Origin: Shimia sp. CNT1-13L.2
GTDB taxonomy: Bacteria > Pseudomonadota > Alphaproteobacteria > Rhodobacterales > Rhodobacteraceae
Length of the DNA: 64,000 nucleotides
Assembly: GCF_024331145.1 (NCBI RefSeq)
Contig: NZ_JANDJO010000010.1
Span: forward strand, 1 to 64,000
Reading direction: 5' to 3'
Made by a program: the position numbers and the translations under genes. Below the pieces are notes generated by a model. The model did not search any database, was not told where the DNA came from, and saw only the letters and a program-made list of their open reading frames with translations. Below, piece after piece: positions 41,150 to 50,769 of this stretch. Positions within the stretch are counted from its first letter, which is position 1. Each line of letters starts with the position of its first letter.

Positions 41150-41662
41150 ATGATCCGCAAACTCAGCATCGCCACCGCATTCGCAGCCATGACCGCCACC
41201 GCGGCAAGCGCCGCAGGCACCATTGTCGACATCGCCGCCTCGGACGATCGCTTCTCGACCCTCGTCGCCGCCGTCTCGGCCGCCGGTCTGGTCGACACCC
41301 TGCAAGGCGAAGGCCCCTTCACCGTCTATGCCCCGGTCAACGATGCCTTTGCCGCCCTTCCTGAAGGGACGGTGGAAACCCTTCTCAAGCCCGAGAACAA
41401 GGGCCAGCTGACCGACATCCTGCTTTATCACGTGGATGACCGCAAACTGGCCGCAGGTGACATCCCGGCAGGGTCCACCTACTTCAAGCCGGTTCTGGCG
41501 TCGGAACGCCTGTGCATCACCAAAGGGTCCGACGGCGTTGCCATTGCCGATGGTACCGGCTCAAGCGCCAATGTGATCATCGCAGACATCAAGGCCGACA
41601 ATGGCGTGATCCACGTGATCGACAAAGTCCTGCTGCCCGGCAGCCGCCCAGCCTGCCACTGA
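41150..41662 (+). CDS. Exported fasciclin-domain protein
   Basis: 170 residues with a signal peptide (LSIATAFAAMTATAASAAG) and one FAS1 domain, seen in GTIVDIAASDDRFSTLVAAV, the H1 motif FTVYAPVNDAFAALP and the H2-like NGVIHVIDKVLLP. Bacterial FAS1 proteins are secreted or periplasmic and are linked to adhesion or surface properties. The ATG at 41150 follows GGAGAGGACCAAAC. A strong terminator follows, so it is a single-gene unit. Confidence 0.9.
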   Translation: MIRKLSIATAFAAMTATAASAAGTIVDIAASDDRFSTLVAAVSAAGLVDTLQGEGPFTVYAPVNDAFAALPEGTVETLLKPENKGQLTDILLYHVDDRKLAAGDIPAGSTYFKPVLASERLCITKGSDGVAIADGTGSSANVIIADIKADNGVIHVIDKVLLPGSRPACH

Positions 41663-41682
41663 ACCAGACACAAATCCAGACC

Positions 41683-41714
41683 AAGGCCCGCCCCTTCGGC
41701 GGGCCTTCTTTTTT
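41683..41714 (+). terminator. Intrinsic terminator after the fasciclin gene
   Basis: AAGGCCCGCC and GGCGGGCCTT form a perfect 10-bp stem with loop CCTTC, followed by CTTTTTT. It isolates the fasciclin gene from the permease gene downstream. Confidence 0.92.
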
Positions 41715-41782
41715 CACCGCCCCCTTGAACTGACGCGACAGGTGCGCAATGTCTGAAACACGTTCAGTTTAAGAGGTAATTC

Positions 41783-42853
41783 ATGGCCCTGCCGATCCGC
41801 GATCAGATGAAATACTGGGGTTTGGCCCTTGCAATCTTCATGTTGGCGCTCTGGTTCCTGGGCGACATCATGCTGCCCTTCATCCTTGGCGGCGCCATTG
41901 CCTATTTCCTTGACCCCGTGGCCGACCGCCTCGAAGACATGGGGCTCAGCCGCGTTGGTGCAACTGTCCTGATCACGCTGCTGGCAATCCTCCTGTTCGT
42001 CGTTGCCGTGCTGGCCGTTATCCCGACGCTCGTGCAGCAGCTTGTCTCGCTGTTCAACATGGCCCCCGACATCGCCCGCGATCTGCAAAACTTCCTGACC
42101 ACGCGCTTTCCCGAAATCCTCCAGCCCGACTCTGCCATTCATCAGACCCTCCTGAACCTGGGGCAGGCGATTCAAGAGCGTGGCGGACAATTGCTTCAGG
42201 GCGTGCTCTCCGGGGCGATGTCGCTGCTCAACGTGGTGATGCTCCTCGTGATCGTGCCGGTTGTCGCCTTCTACCTGCTGCTTGACTGGGACAACATGAT
42301 CGCCGAGATCAATCGCCTCCTGCCGCTGGATCACGCCCCGATCATCCGCAAACTCGCGGACCAGGTCGATCACACGCTGGCCTCGTTCATTCGCGGCATG
42401 GGTACCGTCTGCCTGATCCTTGGAACCTACTATGCCGTTGCCCTGATGCTGGTGGGCTTGCAATTCGGCCTTGTTGTGGGTGCCTTTGCCGGCCTGATCA
42501 CCTTCATTCCCTACGTGGGCGCCATCCTCGGCGGTGCCCTCGCCATCGGCCTCGGCCTGTTTCAGTTCTGGGGCGACTGGGTCTCGCTCGGCCTCGTGGC
42601 CGGTATCTTCGTGATTGGTCAGGTGGTCGAAGGCAACATCCTGACCCCCAAACTGGTCGGCTCCTCCGTTGGCCTGCACCCGGTCTGGCTGATCTTCGCC
42701 CTGTCCGTGTTCGGCGCGCTGTTCGGCTTTGTCGGTATGCTGGTCGCGGTTCCCGTCGCGGCCTCCATCGGGGTACTGGCACGTTTCGGCGCCGAGCGGT
42801 ATACCGAGTCGCGGCTCTACAAGGGCCTCGCCGGAAAACAACCAGACGAATAA
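41783..42853 (+). CDS. AI-2E family transporter (YdiK/PerM-like permease)
   Basis: 356-residue membrane protein with about eight hydrophobic helices, carrying family segments ILGGAIAYFLDPVADRLEDM, FITFIPYVGAILGGALAIGL (C-terminal core) and GFVGMLVAVPVAASIGVLAR. Members transport autoinducer-2 or act as Na+/H+ antiporters; the substrate cannot be told here. The stop at 42853 is one base from the hdaA start, so hdaA is translationally coupled to it, a gene order I recall from other Rhodobacteraceae. Confidence 0.88.
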   Translation: MALPIRDQMKYWGLALAIFMLALWFLGDIMLPFILGGAIAYFLDPVADRLEDMGLSRVGATVLITLLAILLFVVAVLAVIPTLVQQLVSLFNMAPDIARDLQNFLTTRFPEILQPDSAIHQTLLNLGQAIQERGGQLLQGVLSGAMSLLNVVMLLVIVPVVAFYLLLDWDNMIAEINRLLPLDHAPIIRKLADQVDHTLASFIRGMGTVCLILGTYYAVALMLVGLQFGLVVGAFAGLITFIPYVGAILGGALAIGLGLFQFWGDWVSLGLVAGIFVIGQVVEGNILTPKLVGSSVGLHPVWLIFALSVFGALFGFVGMLVAVPVAASIGVLARFGAERYTESRLYKGLAGKQPDE

Positions 42854-42854
42854 C

Positions 42855-43523
42855 ATGGCAGAGCAGCTGAACCTTACCCTACCGGTCCGAACCGCGTTGG
42901 GACGTGACGATTTCTTCGTCAGCCCGGCCAACGCGATGGCATTGGGACTGGTCGATATGTGGCCCGACTGGCCCGGTGGCAAACTTGTGCTGTCCGGCCC
43001 CGCCGGGTCGGGCAAAACCCACCTTACCCACGTATGGGCCGGGATCAGCAATGCGCGCATCGTGCCTGCGACCTCGCTGCCGGATCAGGATATTCCGGCG
43101 CTCGCCACCGGCCCTGTCGCGGTAGAAGACGTGCACCTGATCGCAGGCGACAAAGCCGCCCAGGATGCCCTGTTTCACCTGCACAACCTCGTGCTGGCCG
43201 AACGCCATACCCTGCTTCTGACTGGCGCGGGCGAGCCGAAACACTGGGGCCTCACCCTGCCAGACCTCATGAGCCGGATGCAGGGCACCACCGTCGCCGC
43301 GCTGGACCAGCCCGATGACACCCTGCTGACCGTGGTCATGGCCAAGATGTTCAACGACCGGCAACTGACCCCACCGCCAGACACCCTGCCCTTCCTGATC
43401 AAGAACATGGACCGCTCCTTCGAAGCCGCCCGTGATCTCGTTGAGCGCCTCGACACCCTCTCGCTCAGCGAAAAGCGCCCAATAACCCGCGCTCTGGCCC
43501 GTCGCGTTCTGGAAGAACGCTGA
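42855..43523 (+). CDS. hdaA: HdaA, DnaA-related replication regulator
   Basis: 222-residue AAA+ protein related to the central part of DnaA but lacking its DNA-binding domain. Near the N-terminus is QLNLTL (4-9), a beta-clamp binding motif, and the Walker A is GPAGSGKTHLTHVW. Clamp-bound HdaA stimulates DnaA-ATP hydrolysis and blocks re-initiation of replication. The ATG at 42855 starts one base after the permease stop. The ppk-ppx genes follow on the same strand, a combination I recall from other alphaproteobacteria. Confidence 0.9.
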   Translation: MAEQLNLTLPVRTALGRDDFFVSPANAMALGLVDMWPDWPGGKLVLSGPAGSGKTHLTHVWAGISNARIVPATSLPDQDIPALATGPVAVEDVHLIAGDKAAQDALFHLHNLVLAERHTLLLTGAGEPKHWGLTLPDLMSRMQGTTVAALDQPDDTLLTVVMAKMFNDRQLTPPPDTLPFLIKNMDRSFEAARDLVERLDTLSLSEKRPITRALARRVLEER

Positions 43524-43568
43524 CCGACTGGCTCCCGCGTCTGGACTTCCTGCGATTTCAGGCAGATA

Positions 43569-43586
43569 GTGTCATCTCTCCGTTAC
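43569..43586 (+). promoter_or_regulatory. Possible Pho-box-like repeat before ppk
   Basis: GTGTCAT-CTCT-CCGTTAC (43569-43586) matches a CTGTCAT-N4-CTGTCAT PhoB box at 10 of 14 positions. It lies 22 bases before the ppk ATG. Such motifs arise by chance, so this is only suggestive. Confidence 0.3.
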
Positions 43587-43608
43587 CGGTTGATGACATA
43601 GACACCCC

Positions 43609-45783
43609 ATGACTTACGCAGACTTCCTGAAATCCGATTTTCCCGCCCCCGTCGAGTTGCAAGATGTTGACCTGACTGGACCGGGCCGCTTCTACAACCG
43701 CGAACTCAGCTGGCTGGGATTCAACTGGCGTGTTCTGGAAGAATCCGAAAACCCGCGTGTCCCGCTCCTCGAACGTCTGCGTTTCCTGTCGATCTCGGCC
43801 ACCAACCTTGACGAATTCTACACCGTCCGCGTCGCCGGCCTGCGTGAACTGGTGCGTGAAGGCAATTCGCACCCCGCCCAGGACGGCCTGACGCCGGCCG
43901 AACAGCTGGTGCTGATCAACGAAGACGCCCGCAACCTGCTCCAGAAACAGCAGGAAATGTACGGCCGCCTGCGCGCCGAAATGGAAGCGGAAAACATCGT
44001 CATCCTCGACCACAAGTCGATCACCGAAGACGACAAACCCTTCCTTGCCGACGTGTTCCTCAACAAGGTGTTCCCGGTTCTGTCGCCGCTCGCCATCGAC
44101 CCGGCACACCCCTTCCCCTTCATTCCCAACCTCGGCTACTCGCTCGCCCTCCAGCTTGAGCGCAACAAGAACAAATCCTCGCTGAAGGCCCTGCTGCCGA
44201 TCCCCCACCAGATCGACCGCTTCATCTTCCTCCCCTCTGCCGAAGGCACCACCCGCGCCCTGCCGCTGGAAGAACTGCTGCTTCTGCACCTCGACAGCCT
44301 CTTCCCCGGCTACAAGGCCAAGGGTCACTGCTCTTTCCGCGTCCTGCGCGACAGCGACCTCGAAGTCGAAGACGAGGCCGAAGACCTCGTGCGCGAATTC
44401 GAAGTGGCGCTGAAACGTCGCCGCCGGGGCGAAGTGGTGCGCATGAAGCTTTCCGCCGATGCGCCAAAGGCCCTGCGCTCGCTGATCATGGAAGAGCTGC
44501 ACGTGCGCGATGACGAGGTGGTCGAGATCGACGGCATGATCGGCCTCGCCGACCTGAGCGAACTGGTCCTCGACGAACGCCCGGACCTGCTGTGGCCCTC
44601 CTTTGCGCCGCGCGTTCCCGAGCGCGTACAGGATTTCGACGGCAACATGTTCGCCGCCATCAGCCAGAAGGACATGCTGCTGCACCACCCCTACGAGACC
44701 TTCGACATGGTGGTGCGCTTCCTGCAACAGGCGGCCCGCGATCCGAACGTGGTGGCGATCAAGCAGACCCTCTATCGCACCTCCAAGAACTCACCCATCG
44801 TCGAGGCCCTCTGCGAAGCGGCGGAAGACGGCAAATCCGTCACCGCGCTGGTGGAACTCAAGGCCCGCTTCGACGAGGCCGCCAACATCCACCAATCACG
44901 CCGCCTTGAACGCGCCGGCGCGCATGTGGTTTACGGCTTCACCGACTGGAAGACCCACGCCAAGATCTCGACCGTGGTGCGCCGCGAAGGCGACCAACTG
45001 GTCACCTACACCCACTACGGCACCGGCAATTACCACCCGATCACCGCCAAGATCTATACCGACCTCAGCTTCTTCACCTGCGATACCGACCTTGGCCGCG
45101 ACGCCACCAAGGTGTTCAACTACCTCTCCGGCTATGTGGAGCCCGAAAAGCTCGATAACCTCGCGATTTCGCCCCATTCGCTGAAATCGCGCCTGATCGA
45201 AAAGATCGACGCCGAGATCGAACACGCCAAGGCTGGCAGGCCCGCGGAAATCTGGGCCAAGATGAACTCGCTCATCGAACCCGAGGTGATCGACGCTCTC
45301 TACAAGGCCTCGCAAGCGGGCGTGAAGATCAGCCTCGTGATCCGCGGCATCTGTGGCCTGCGTCCCGGCATCAAGGGCCTGTCGGAAAACATCCGCGTCA
45401 AATCCATCGTCGGGCGCTTCCTCGAACACTCGCGCATCGTCTGTTTCGGCAACGGCGAGGGCCTGCCCTCGAAAAAGGCCAAGGTCTATATTTCCTCCGC
45501 CGACTGGATGGGCCGTAACCTCAACCGTCGCGTCGAAACCCTTGTCGAGATCAAGAACGCCACCGTGAAAGCCCAGATCGTAAGTCAGGTGATGGCCGCG
45601 AATCTGGCCGACGTAGCCCAAAGCTGGGTCATGAACGCCGATGGCAGCTTTGATCGCGCCGAAGTTCCTGAAGGTGAATTCGCGTTTAATTGCCACAGGT
45701 TCTTCATGGAATACCCTTCCCTGTCTGGCCGTGGCTCGGCCGGTGCCTCGGATGTTCCCAAGCTGACCCACACCAACGATTGA
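43609..45783 (+). CDS. ppk1: Polyphosphate kinase 1
   Basis: 724 residues, the usual length for PPK1. It opens with [20 protein letters not shown] and contains [20 protein letters not shown]. The catalytic region includes [18 protein letters not shown] (phosphohistidine) and HYGTGNYHP. It makes inorganic polyphosphate reversibly from ATP at the membrane. It lies 85 bases after hdaA and 53 bases before ppx on the same strand; synthesis and breakdown of polyphosphate are thus encoded together. Confidence 0.96.
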   Translation: MTYADFLKSDFPAPVELQDVDLTGPGRFYNRELSWLGFNWRVLEESENPRVPLLERLRFLSISATNLDEFYTVRVAGLRELVREGNSHPAQDGLTPAEQLVLINEDARNLLQKQQEMYGRLRAEMEAENIVILDHKSITEDDKPFLADVFLNKVFPVLSPLAIDPAHPFPFIPNLGYSLALQLERNKNKSSLKALLPIPHQIDRFIFLPSAEGTTRALPLEELLLLHLDSLFPGYKAKGHCSFRVLRDSDLEVEDEAEDLVREFEVALKRRRRGEVVRMKLSADAPKALRSLIMEELHVRDDEVVEIDGMIGLADLSELVLDERPDLLWPSFAPRVPERVQDFDGNMFAAISQKDMLLHHPYETFDMVVRFLQQAARDPNVVAIKQTLYRTSKNSPIVEALCEAAEDGKSVTALVELKARFDEAANIHQSRRLERAGAHVVYGFTDWKTHAKISTVVRREGDQLVTYTHYGTGNYHPITAKIYTDLSFFTCDTDLGRDATKVFNYLSGYVEPEKLDNLAISPHSLKSRLIEKIDAEIEHAKAGRPAEIWAKMNSLIEPEVIDALYKASQAGVKISLVIRGICGLRPGIKGLSENIRVKSIVGRFLEHSRIVCFGNGEGLPSKKAKVYISSADWMGRNLNRRVETLVEIKNATVKAQIVSQVMAANLADVAQSWVMNADGSFDRAEVPEGEFAFNCHRFFMEYPSLSGRGSAGASDVPKLTHTND

Positions 45784-45836
45784 CCCACACCGGCCACTGC
45801 CGATAATGGGACGCACCAACAGTCTTGGGATGGAAT

Positions 45837-47381
45837 ATGGACGGGAATACTGACCCCGCAGGCGACTGGGGGCCCTTTGGCCGGCCCCTGTTCAATGACG
45901 CATCTGCCCGCGCCCTGTCGCGCGTCGGCGTCGTGGATGTCGGTTCAAACTCGGTGCGTCTCGTCGTGTTCGACGGCGCCGCCCGAAGCCCCGCCTATTT
46001 CTACAACGAAAAGATCATGTGTGCCCTTGGCGCGGGTCTGTCCGAAACCGGACACCTCAACCCCGAAGGCCGCGCCCGCGCCCTCTCGGCCATCCGCCGC
46101 TTTCAGGAAATCGCCCGTCAGATCTGCCACGGCGACCTGACCGCCGTTGCCACCGCCGCCGTCCGCGAAGCCAGCGATGGCCCCGATTTCTGCGAAGAAG
46201 TTCTGCGCGAAACCGGCCTCAATATCCACGTGATCGACGGCCAGGAAGAGGCCCGCCTCTCGGCGCAGGGCGTACTGCTTGGCTGGCCCGGCTCTTACGG
46301 TCTGGTCTGTGACATTGGCGGCTCCTCGATGGAACTGGCGGAAATCAACGACGGCAAGGTCGGCCGCCGGGTGACCTCGGCGCTCGGGCCCCTCAAGCTG
46401 CGCGACATCAAGGGCGGCAAGAAAGGCCGCCGCGCCTATATCAACGACACGCTGGACCAGCTCAAGGAAACCATGGGCTCGCAGCGCAACCGCCTGTTCC
46501 TTGTCGGCGGCTCTTGGCGCGCCATTGCCCGGATCGACATGGAGCGTCGCGGCTATCCCCTGCGCGTCCTGCACGAATACCGGATGAGCGCCTCGGCGAT
46601 TTCTGCCACGGCAAAATACATCAAGCAACACGACCTTGAAGAACTGCGCCAGCGCTGCGGGGTCTCTGCCTCGCGTATGGCACTGGTGCCGCTTGCCATC
46701 GACGTCCTCAAGGGTGTCGTGCGCCGCTTCAAACCCTATGACATCGCCGTAAGCTCCTATGGCATCCGCGAAGGCATGCTGTATGAGCAGATGCCCGACG
46801 CCCTGCGCCAGCGCGATCCCCTGATCGAATCCTGCCGCTTTGCCGAAGCCAAGGACGCCCGCCTCCCCGGTTTTGGCAAATCGCTCTACAAGTTCGTGTT
46901 GCCGCTGTTCGCCAACCAGCCGGAAGAACAAAAGCGCCTCGTCAAAGCGGCCTGCCTGCTGCATGACGTAAGCTGGCGCGCCCACCCCGACTATCGCGCC
47001 GAAGTCTGTTTCGACAACGCCACCCGCGCCAACCTTGGCGGCATGCGCCATTCGGAACGGATTTTCCTCGGCCTTGCCCTGATGCACCGCTACCGCAACA
47101 AGCGCGAAGGCACACGGTTCGAGAACCTGTTCGAGCTTCTGGACGAGAAAACCCTCACCCGCGCCGAGGTTCTGGGTAAGGCCATGCGCTTTGGTGCCAT
47201 GCTCTGGATGGACAGTTCCGCGGATATGGGCACGATGAAATGGCGCCCCAAAAAGCGGCATCTCGAACTGACGCTGCCCGCCTCGGCCGAACCGCTCTTT
47301 GGCGAAGTGGCCAAGGCGCGCCTGCAATCCCTCGCTGACGCGCTTGAGGCCGAAACCTTCGTGAAAATCCGCAAGGCCTAG
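45837..47381 (+). CDS. ppx: Exopolyphosphatase (Ppx/GppA family)
   Basis: 514 residues. The actin-like ATPase fold is shown by VGVVDVGSNSVRLVVFDG, AVATAAVREASDGPDFCE, IDGQEEARLSAQGV and CDIGGSSMELAEI, with an HD-like C-terminal part. It removes phosphate from the end of polyphosphate and may also act on pppGpp. I choose the ATG at 45837, which follows GGGATGG; a TTG start at 45825 would add four residues. It is downstream of ppk and possibly coupled to it. Confidence 0.94.
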   Translation: MDGNTDPAGDWGPFGRPLFNDASARALSRVGVVDVGSNSVRLVVFDGAARSPAYFYNEKIMCALGAGLSETGHLNPEGRARALSAIRRFQEIARQICHGDLTAVATAAVREASDGPDFCEEVLRETGLNIHVIDGQEEARLSAQGVLLGWPGSYGLVCDIGGSSMELAEINDGKVGRRVTSALGPLKLRDIKGGKKGRRAYINDTLDQLKETMGSQRNRLFLVGGSWRAIARIDMERRGYPLRVLHEYRMSASAISATAKYIKQHDLEELRQRCGVSASRMALVPLAIDVLKGVVRRFKPYDIAVSSYGIREGMLYEQMPDALRQRDPLIESCRFAEAKDARLPGFGKSLYKFVLPLFANQPEEQKRLVKAACLLHDVSWRAHPDYRAEVCFDNATRANLGGMRHSERIFLGLALMHRYRNKREGTRFENLFELLDEKTLTRAEVLGKAMRFGAMLWMDSSADMGTMKWRPKKRHLELTLPASAEPLFGEVAKARLQSLADALEAETFVKIRKA

Positions 47382-47402
47382 GGGCAAAACCCGCACCGTC
47401 GC

Positions 47403-47423
47403 AATACCGACGTAATACCGACG
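47403..47423. repeat. Short tandem repeat after ppx
   Basis: AATACCGACG occurs at 47403-47412 and 47414-47423 with one base between, forming a two-copy 11-bp repeat. It lies between the ppx stop and the convergent small gene. No function is evident. Confidence 0.5.
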
Positions 47424-47441
47424 CGATACATATGCCCGGTT

Positions 47442-47828
47442 TTACAGGTCCACCGCCCCGTCTTCCGTCCCCGTCTCGGGGGCCGGCTCGGGCTGTTTGC
47501 GGCGGATGATAATGTCTCCGTTCGGCAGCATTTCAGGCGGGTGATAGACGCTCCAGTCCTCGACCTCCGCCATCAGCTCCGCCAGCGCCGGCCCCATTTC
47601 CTCGGCAAACTGGCGCAGCGCGGGGCCTGCCTCCTCGGCCAGTGTCCCCAACTCGTCCAACGCCGGTTCCATCTGGTCCATCAGACCTTCGAAAAACAGC
47701 AAAGCGCCCCGCTCCATCAGGGTTAACCCGCTGTCTTCGCTTCCATTTTCGGCCTGCTCCTCGGCCCAGACTGGGCCCGCAGCAAGGCAGGCACATATTG
47801 CAATAACCAGTGGTTTCATACGTGTCAT
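47442..47828 (-). CDS. Conserved exported helical protein of unknown function
   Basis: 128 residues. The signal peptide is KPLVIAICACLAAGPVWAEE, followed by a predicted helical region with repeats of Met/Glu/Leu (LMERGALLFFEGLMDQMEPA, LAEEAGPALRQFAEEMGPAL) and a C-terminal EMLPNGDIIIRRKQ. I recall similar proteins in Rhodobacteraceae, sometimes labelled AAA+ ATPase, but I see no ATPase motif. The ATG at 47828 follows GGGAGGATCCCCAC. It lies downstream of the EEP gene on the same strand. Confidence 0.8.
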   Translation of the reverse strand: MTRMKPLVIAICACLAAGPVWAEEQAENGSEDSGLTLMERGALLFFEGLMDQMEPALDELGTLAEEAGPALRQFAEEMGPALAELMAEVEDWSVYHPPEMLPNGDIIIRRKQPEPAPETGTEDGAVDL

Positions 47829-47857
47829 GTGGGGATCCTCCCGCGACAATGCAAAGC

Positions 47858-48883
47858 TCAGATATCCAGATCCAATGTAACAGGGAAATGATCCGATGCC
47901 GCAAGAAGCGCCTCACGCAACTCGGGCACGGACCAGCAGTCATGGTCGTTGAACGGATGCCAGATACGCCATTCCGGCGCCCGCCCCCGAAGGTCCTGGG
48001 ACACCATCACATAATCCAGCAACGCCTGTAAGTATTTCTTTTCCTTCGACAAATAGAACCGCGAGGTGGAAATCGCCGTTCCCAACTTCGATCTCAACGC
48101 CGCCCGCGCATGGGGATCGAACAGACAGGGGCCACCCTCTTCTCCCATGATGATCTCGACCGAAGATCGCCCGAAAAGATGTTCGTATTCATCCAGCCCC
48201 GGACCGTCGTTCAAATCCCCCAGCACCATCAACGGCTCTCCCGCCGCCAGATGCTGCTCGACCCGCCGCCGCAGCCAGATCGCCTGCGCCAGTTGCTTGC
48301 GGCGATTGGCAATCGACATGCGCATCACCTCGTCCCGCCCCCGCGCCCCGTGCGGTGCCTTGGATTTCAGATGCGCCCCGATCAGCCGCAGATCAAATCC
48401 CTTGGCGGTGCGCAACGCCACCTCCAAGGGGGGCTTGGAAAACCGCACCATGTCTTCGGTCGCATCAATGTCGAGATCGATCCGGAACACCCCGTCAAAC
48501 CGCGGCGCGTCTGTGGCCCCCTTCTTGCCGGTCTCCTGCCCAATCGGGTCATGCCGCGCCGTGACGGCATCCGGATCGTACAACAGCGCAATCTCCTGCT
48601 GGGTGTCATTCCCGAACCCCAGCAACGCCTTGCGCGCCCGCAGATCAAAAGCCGCAGCAAATGTCTCAAGCGCCTGAACTGTCGACCTTTTTCCGTTCTG
48701 GTCGGGCGCTTCCACCACCACGATCACATCCGCATCCAGCGCCGTGAAGACAATGCCCAGCGCCTCGATCTGCTGCGCCCGCTTGATGTCGTGACGGCCC
48801 GACCAGCCATCGTCCATCAACAGGTGACCATGATCATCAAACAGATTGTTGAACCACTCGACGTTATACGTCGCAAAGCGCAT
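47858..48883 (-). CDS. Endonuclease/exonuclease/phosphatase-family protein
   Basis: 341 residues of the EEP fold. The N-terminus FATYNVEWFNNLFDD holds the conserved Asn-Xaa-Glu pattern, LMVLGDLNDGPG gives the GDxND motif and ASDHFPVTLDLD the terminal catalytic His. It is probably a Mg-dependent nuclease or phosphodiesterase without a signal peptide; the actual substrate is unknown. The ATG shares one base with the stop of the TerB/J-domain gene upstream, so the two are translationally coupled. Confidence 0.88.
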   Translation of the reverse strand: MRFATYNVEWFNNLFDDHGHLLMDDGWSGRHDIKRAQQIEALGIVFTALDADVIVVVEAPDQNGKRSTVQALETFAAAFDLRARKALLGFGNDTQQEIALLYDPDAVTARHDPIGQETGKKGATDAPRFDGVFRIDLDIDATEDMVRFSKPPLEVALRTAKGFDLRLIGAHLKSKAPHGARGRDEVMRMSIANRRKQLAQAIWLRRRVEQHLAAGEPLMVLGDLNDGPGLDEYEHLFGRSSVEIIMGEEGGPCLFDPHARAALRSKLGTAISTSRFYLSKEKKYLQALLDYVMVSQDLRGRAPEWRIWHPFNDHDCWSVPELREALLAASDHFPVTLDLDI

Positions 48884-49563
48884 CAGGCCGCCGCCCCGTT
48901 GATCTCGTCCCAGGCGCGGTTGATGTCGATCATCTTCTTTTCGGCAAGGCGGATCGCCTCTTCCGGTACCCCGCGGGCAATCATGCTGTCAGGATGGGTC
49001 TCACGCACCAGACGCCGCCAGACCTTGCGGATTTCGGAAATCGGCGTCTCGGGGGATACGCCCAAGACCGAATAGGGATCGGGTTCCGCATCCGGCACGA
49101 ACCGCGCCCGCATCGCAACAAACTCATTCTCGGCCATGCCGAAAATCTCGGCCACCCGCCCAAGGAACACATCCTCGTTCGGATGATAGGTGCCGTCCGC
49201 CATCGCGATGTGGAACAACCCTTCCATCAGGTCGCAGTAACAACTGTGCTCTTCGCCGAACAACCCCTTGATACGAAGGGCATATTCTTCAAAACCCGCC
49301 ACATCCTGACGGGCGAGATTGAACACGCGCGCCGCACCGGCCTCATCTTCGCGGGCAATCTGGAAAACCTCGCGAAAGGCTGTCACCTCGTCTCGCGTTA
49401 CCAAGCCATCGGCCTTGGCCATCTTCGCGCCGAGCGCCACAACCGCGATTGCAAAGGCAACCGAACGCTCAGGCGGTGTTTTCAACCGCTCGAAAACCTC
49501 CGAGAGGCTCTCGCCCTTGGTCAGGGCAGCAATGGCATCTGATATTCGCGTCCAAATCGACAT
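48883..49563 (-). CDS. TerB-like / J-domain protein (DjlA-like, soluble)
   Basis: 226 residues: an N-terminal TerB-like helical domain (about residues 30-150, with acidic ADGLVTRDEV and ADGTYHPNED pairs), then a J domain with HPD at 190-192 in RRLVRETHPDS. It resembles Escherichia coli DjlA but lacks the N-terminal membrane anchor. It should stimulate DnaK. Its stop overlaps the start of the EEP protein gene by one base. Confidence 0.9.
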   Translation of the reverse strand: MSIWTRISDAIAALTKGESLSEVFERLKTPPERSVAFAIAVVALGAKMAKADGLVTRDEVTAFREVFQIAREDEAGAARVFNLARQDVAGFEEYALRIKGLFGEEHSCYCDLMEGLFHIAMADGTYHPNEDVFLGRVAEIFGMAENEFVAMRARFVPDAEPDPYSVLGVSPETPISEIRKVWRRLVRETHPDSMIARGVPEEAIRLAEKKMIDINRAWDEINGAAA

Positions 49564-49605
49564 GGCACCAACTTAAACCCTGTCCGTGACAATGTCAGGA
49601 CATCC

Positions 49606-50085
49606 TCAAAGAATTTTCTGCATCAGCACAAGGTCCATCCAGCGCCCGAATTTGCGCCCGACCTCGGGCATCCGCCCAACCTCTTCAAAGCCTAGTGCAG
49701 AATGAAAGGCGATGCCTGCGGCATTCTCGCCCCCGATCCCCGCGACAAGCACATGAACACCGTTCGCACGCGCCACTTTCTCAATCGCCCGCATCAAGGC
49801 ACGCCCCGCCCCGTGCCCACGGGCCGCCGGATCAAGGTAAATGGTGTGTTCCATGCTCTGTGCATATCCGATCCCGCCGCGAAACGGACCATAGGTCGCG
49901 AAACCGATGAGTTGTCCTTCATCTTCCGCCACGCGCACCGCCGTCCCGCGTTCCGCGATCATGCGTACTATCTCGGCATCCGATTTCTCGACCGAGTTGA
50001 ACGTGCTGACCCCGTCCGAGATTTCCCGGTTCCAGATCGCGGCAATGGCCCACGCGTCCTTTGGCGCTGCCTGCCGGATATTCAT
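49606..50085 (-). CDS. GNAT family N-acetyltransferase
   Basis: 159 residues of the GNAT fold. The acetyl-CoA site is LDPAARGHGAGRALMRAIEK, and NIRQAAPKDAWAIAAIWNRE at the start resembles phosphinothricin acetyltransferases and the YncA group. It transfers an acetyl group to an amine in the cytoplasm; its substrate is not known. The ATG overlaps the stop of the VOC gene by four bases (ATGA at 50082-50085). Confidence 0.88.
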   Translation of the reverse strand: MNIRQAAPKDAWAIAAIWNREISDGVSTFNSVEKSDAEIVRMIAERGTAVRVAEDEGQLIGFATYGPFRGGIGYAQSMEHTIYLDPAARGHGAGRALMRAIEKVARANGVHVLVAGIGGENAAGIAFHSALGFEEVGRMPEVGRKFGRWMDLVLMQKIL

Positions 50086-50687
50086 AGCAACACCCGCGTG
50101 CCATGCGGCGTGTCAAAGGTTGCCCGCATCTCCGGCGCGCCTTCGGTAAAGACAACGCGCGCATCGTCCAGCGGCAGCACCGCGCGCAGCCACGCCGCCT
50201 CGGGATGGGCCACTTCGAACCGGGTCAACCGGCACCCCGAAGACGGCAGGCTCTCACCGGGGATCTTGTCCACCTGCCACTCGATCAGGGCCGGAAAGCC
50301 CCCGTCGCAGGGCAGAATCCCATCCTCCGGCACCGCCATCAGCCAGCGCAGGTCTCCCCGCGTCAGCGCCACCGGTTGCCCCGCACCTTCCGGCAGATCG
50401 CGCAGGCTTGCCTCCAGATCATCGACCCGACAAATCCAGTTGCCGATCCGCGGCGCACCCGCGAACTGATCCAGATCGAACCACCGCGCATATCCAAGGG
50501 GCGCGGCATCGGGATCAATGGCGATCGCCTCAAGGTACAACCCCTCTTCCAGCCCGATCAGGCGGTTGTGGGTGCCAAAGTGTACGTGCTGTCCACCCAG
50601 CCCCATTTTCACGCCCAACGCCTCTTCCACATGCGCCACCGCCGCCTCAAGCTTTTCTCCGGCCACGGCCAAATGGTCAAAAATCAT
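50082..50687 (-). CDS. VOC-superfamily glyoxalase-like protein
   Basis: 201 residues. The N-terminal FDHLAVAGEKLEAAVAHVEE with GGQHVHFGTHNRLIGL and YLEAIAIDPDAAPLGYARWF shows the glyoxalase-like (DUF4867/PF13468-type) subgroup, with His and Glu metal ligands visible. The start is taken at the ATG at 50687, which follows GGGGATTTCG. A TTG start at 50699 would add four residues. It is coupled to the acetyltransferase gene by an ATGA overlap; the substrate is unknown. Confidence 0.82.
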   Translation of the reverse strand: MIFDHLAVAGEKLEAAVAHVEEALGVKMGLGGQHVHFGTHNRLIGLEEGLYLEAIAIDPDAAPLGYARWFDLDQFAGAPRIGNWICRVDDLEASLRDLPEGAGQPVALTRGDLRWLMAVPEDGILPCDGGFPALIEWQVDKIPGESLPSSGCRLTRFEVAHPEAAWLRAVLPLDDARVVFTEGAPEMRATFDTPHGTRVLL

Positions 50688-50769
50688 CGAAATCCCCAAT
50701 CTTTGGTATTGTCAGCGGCCCTTTGCGCACCATCTGGAGCTATGATGACCATTTAACTCAGGAAATGAA

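Noticed and set aside
36210-41364. Two overlapping long plus-strand frames (36210-39116 and 38608-41364) opposite lolC, proS and neighbours
   Set aside because: They cross several genes, terminators and gaps, with the compositional bias of an antisense frame and no recognisable domain.
41714-43060. A 448-codon minus-strand frame opposite the AI-2E permease and hdaA
   Set aside because: His/Glu/Gln-rich shadow of a membrane protein gene, with no start signal.
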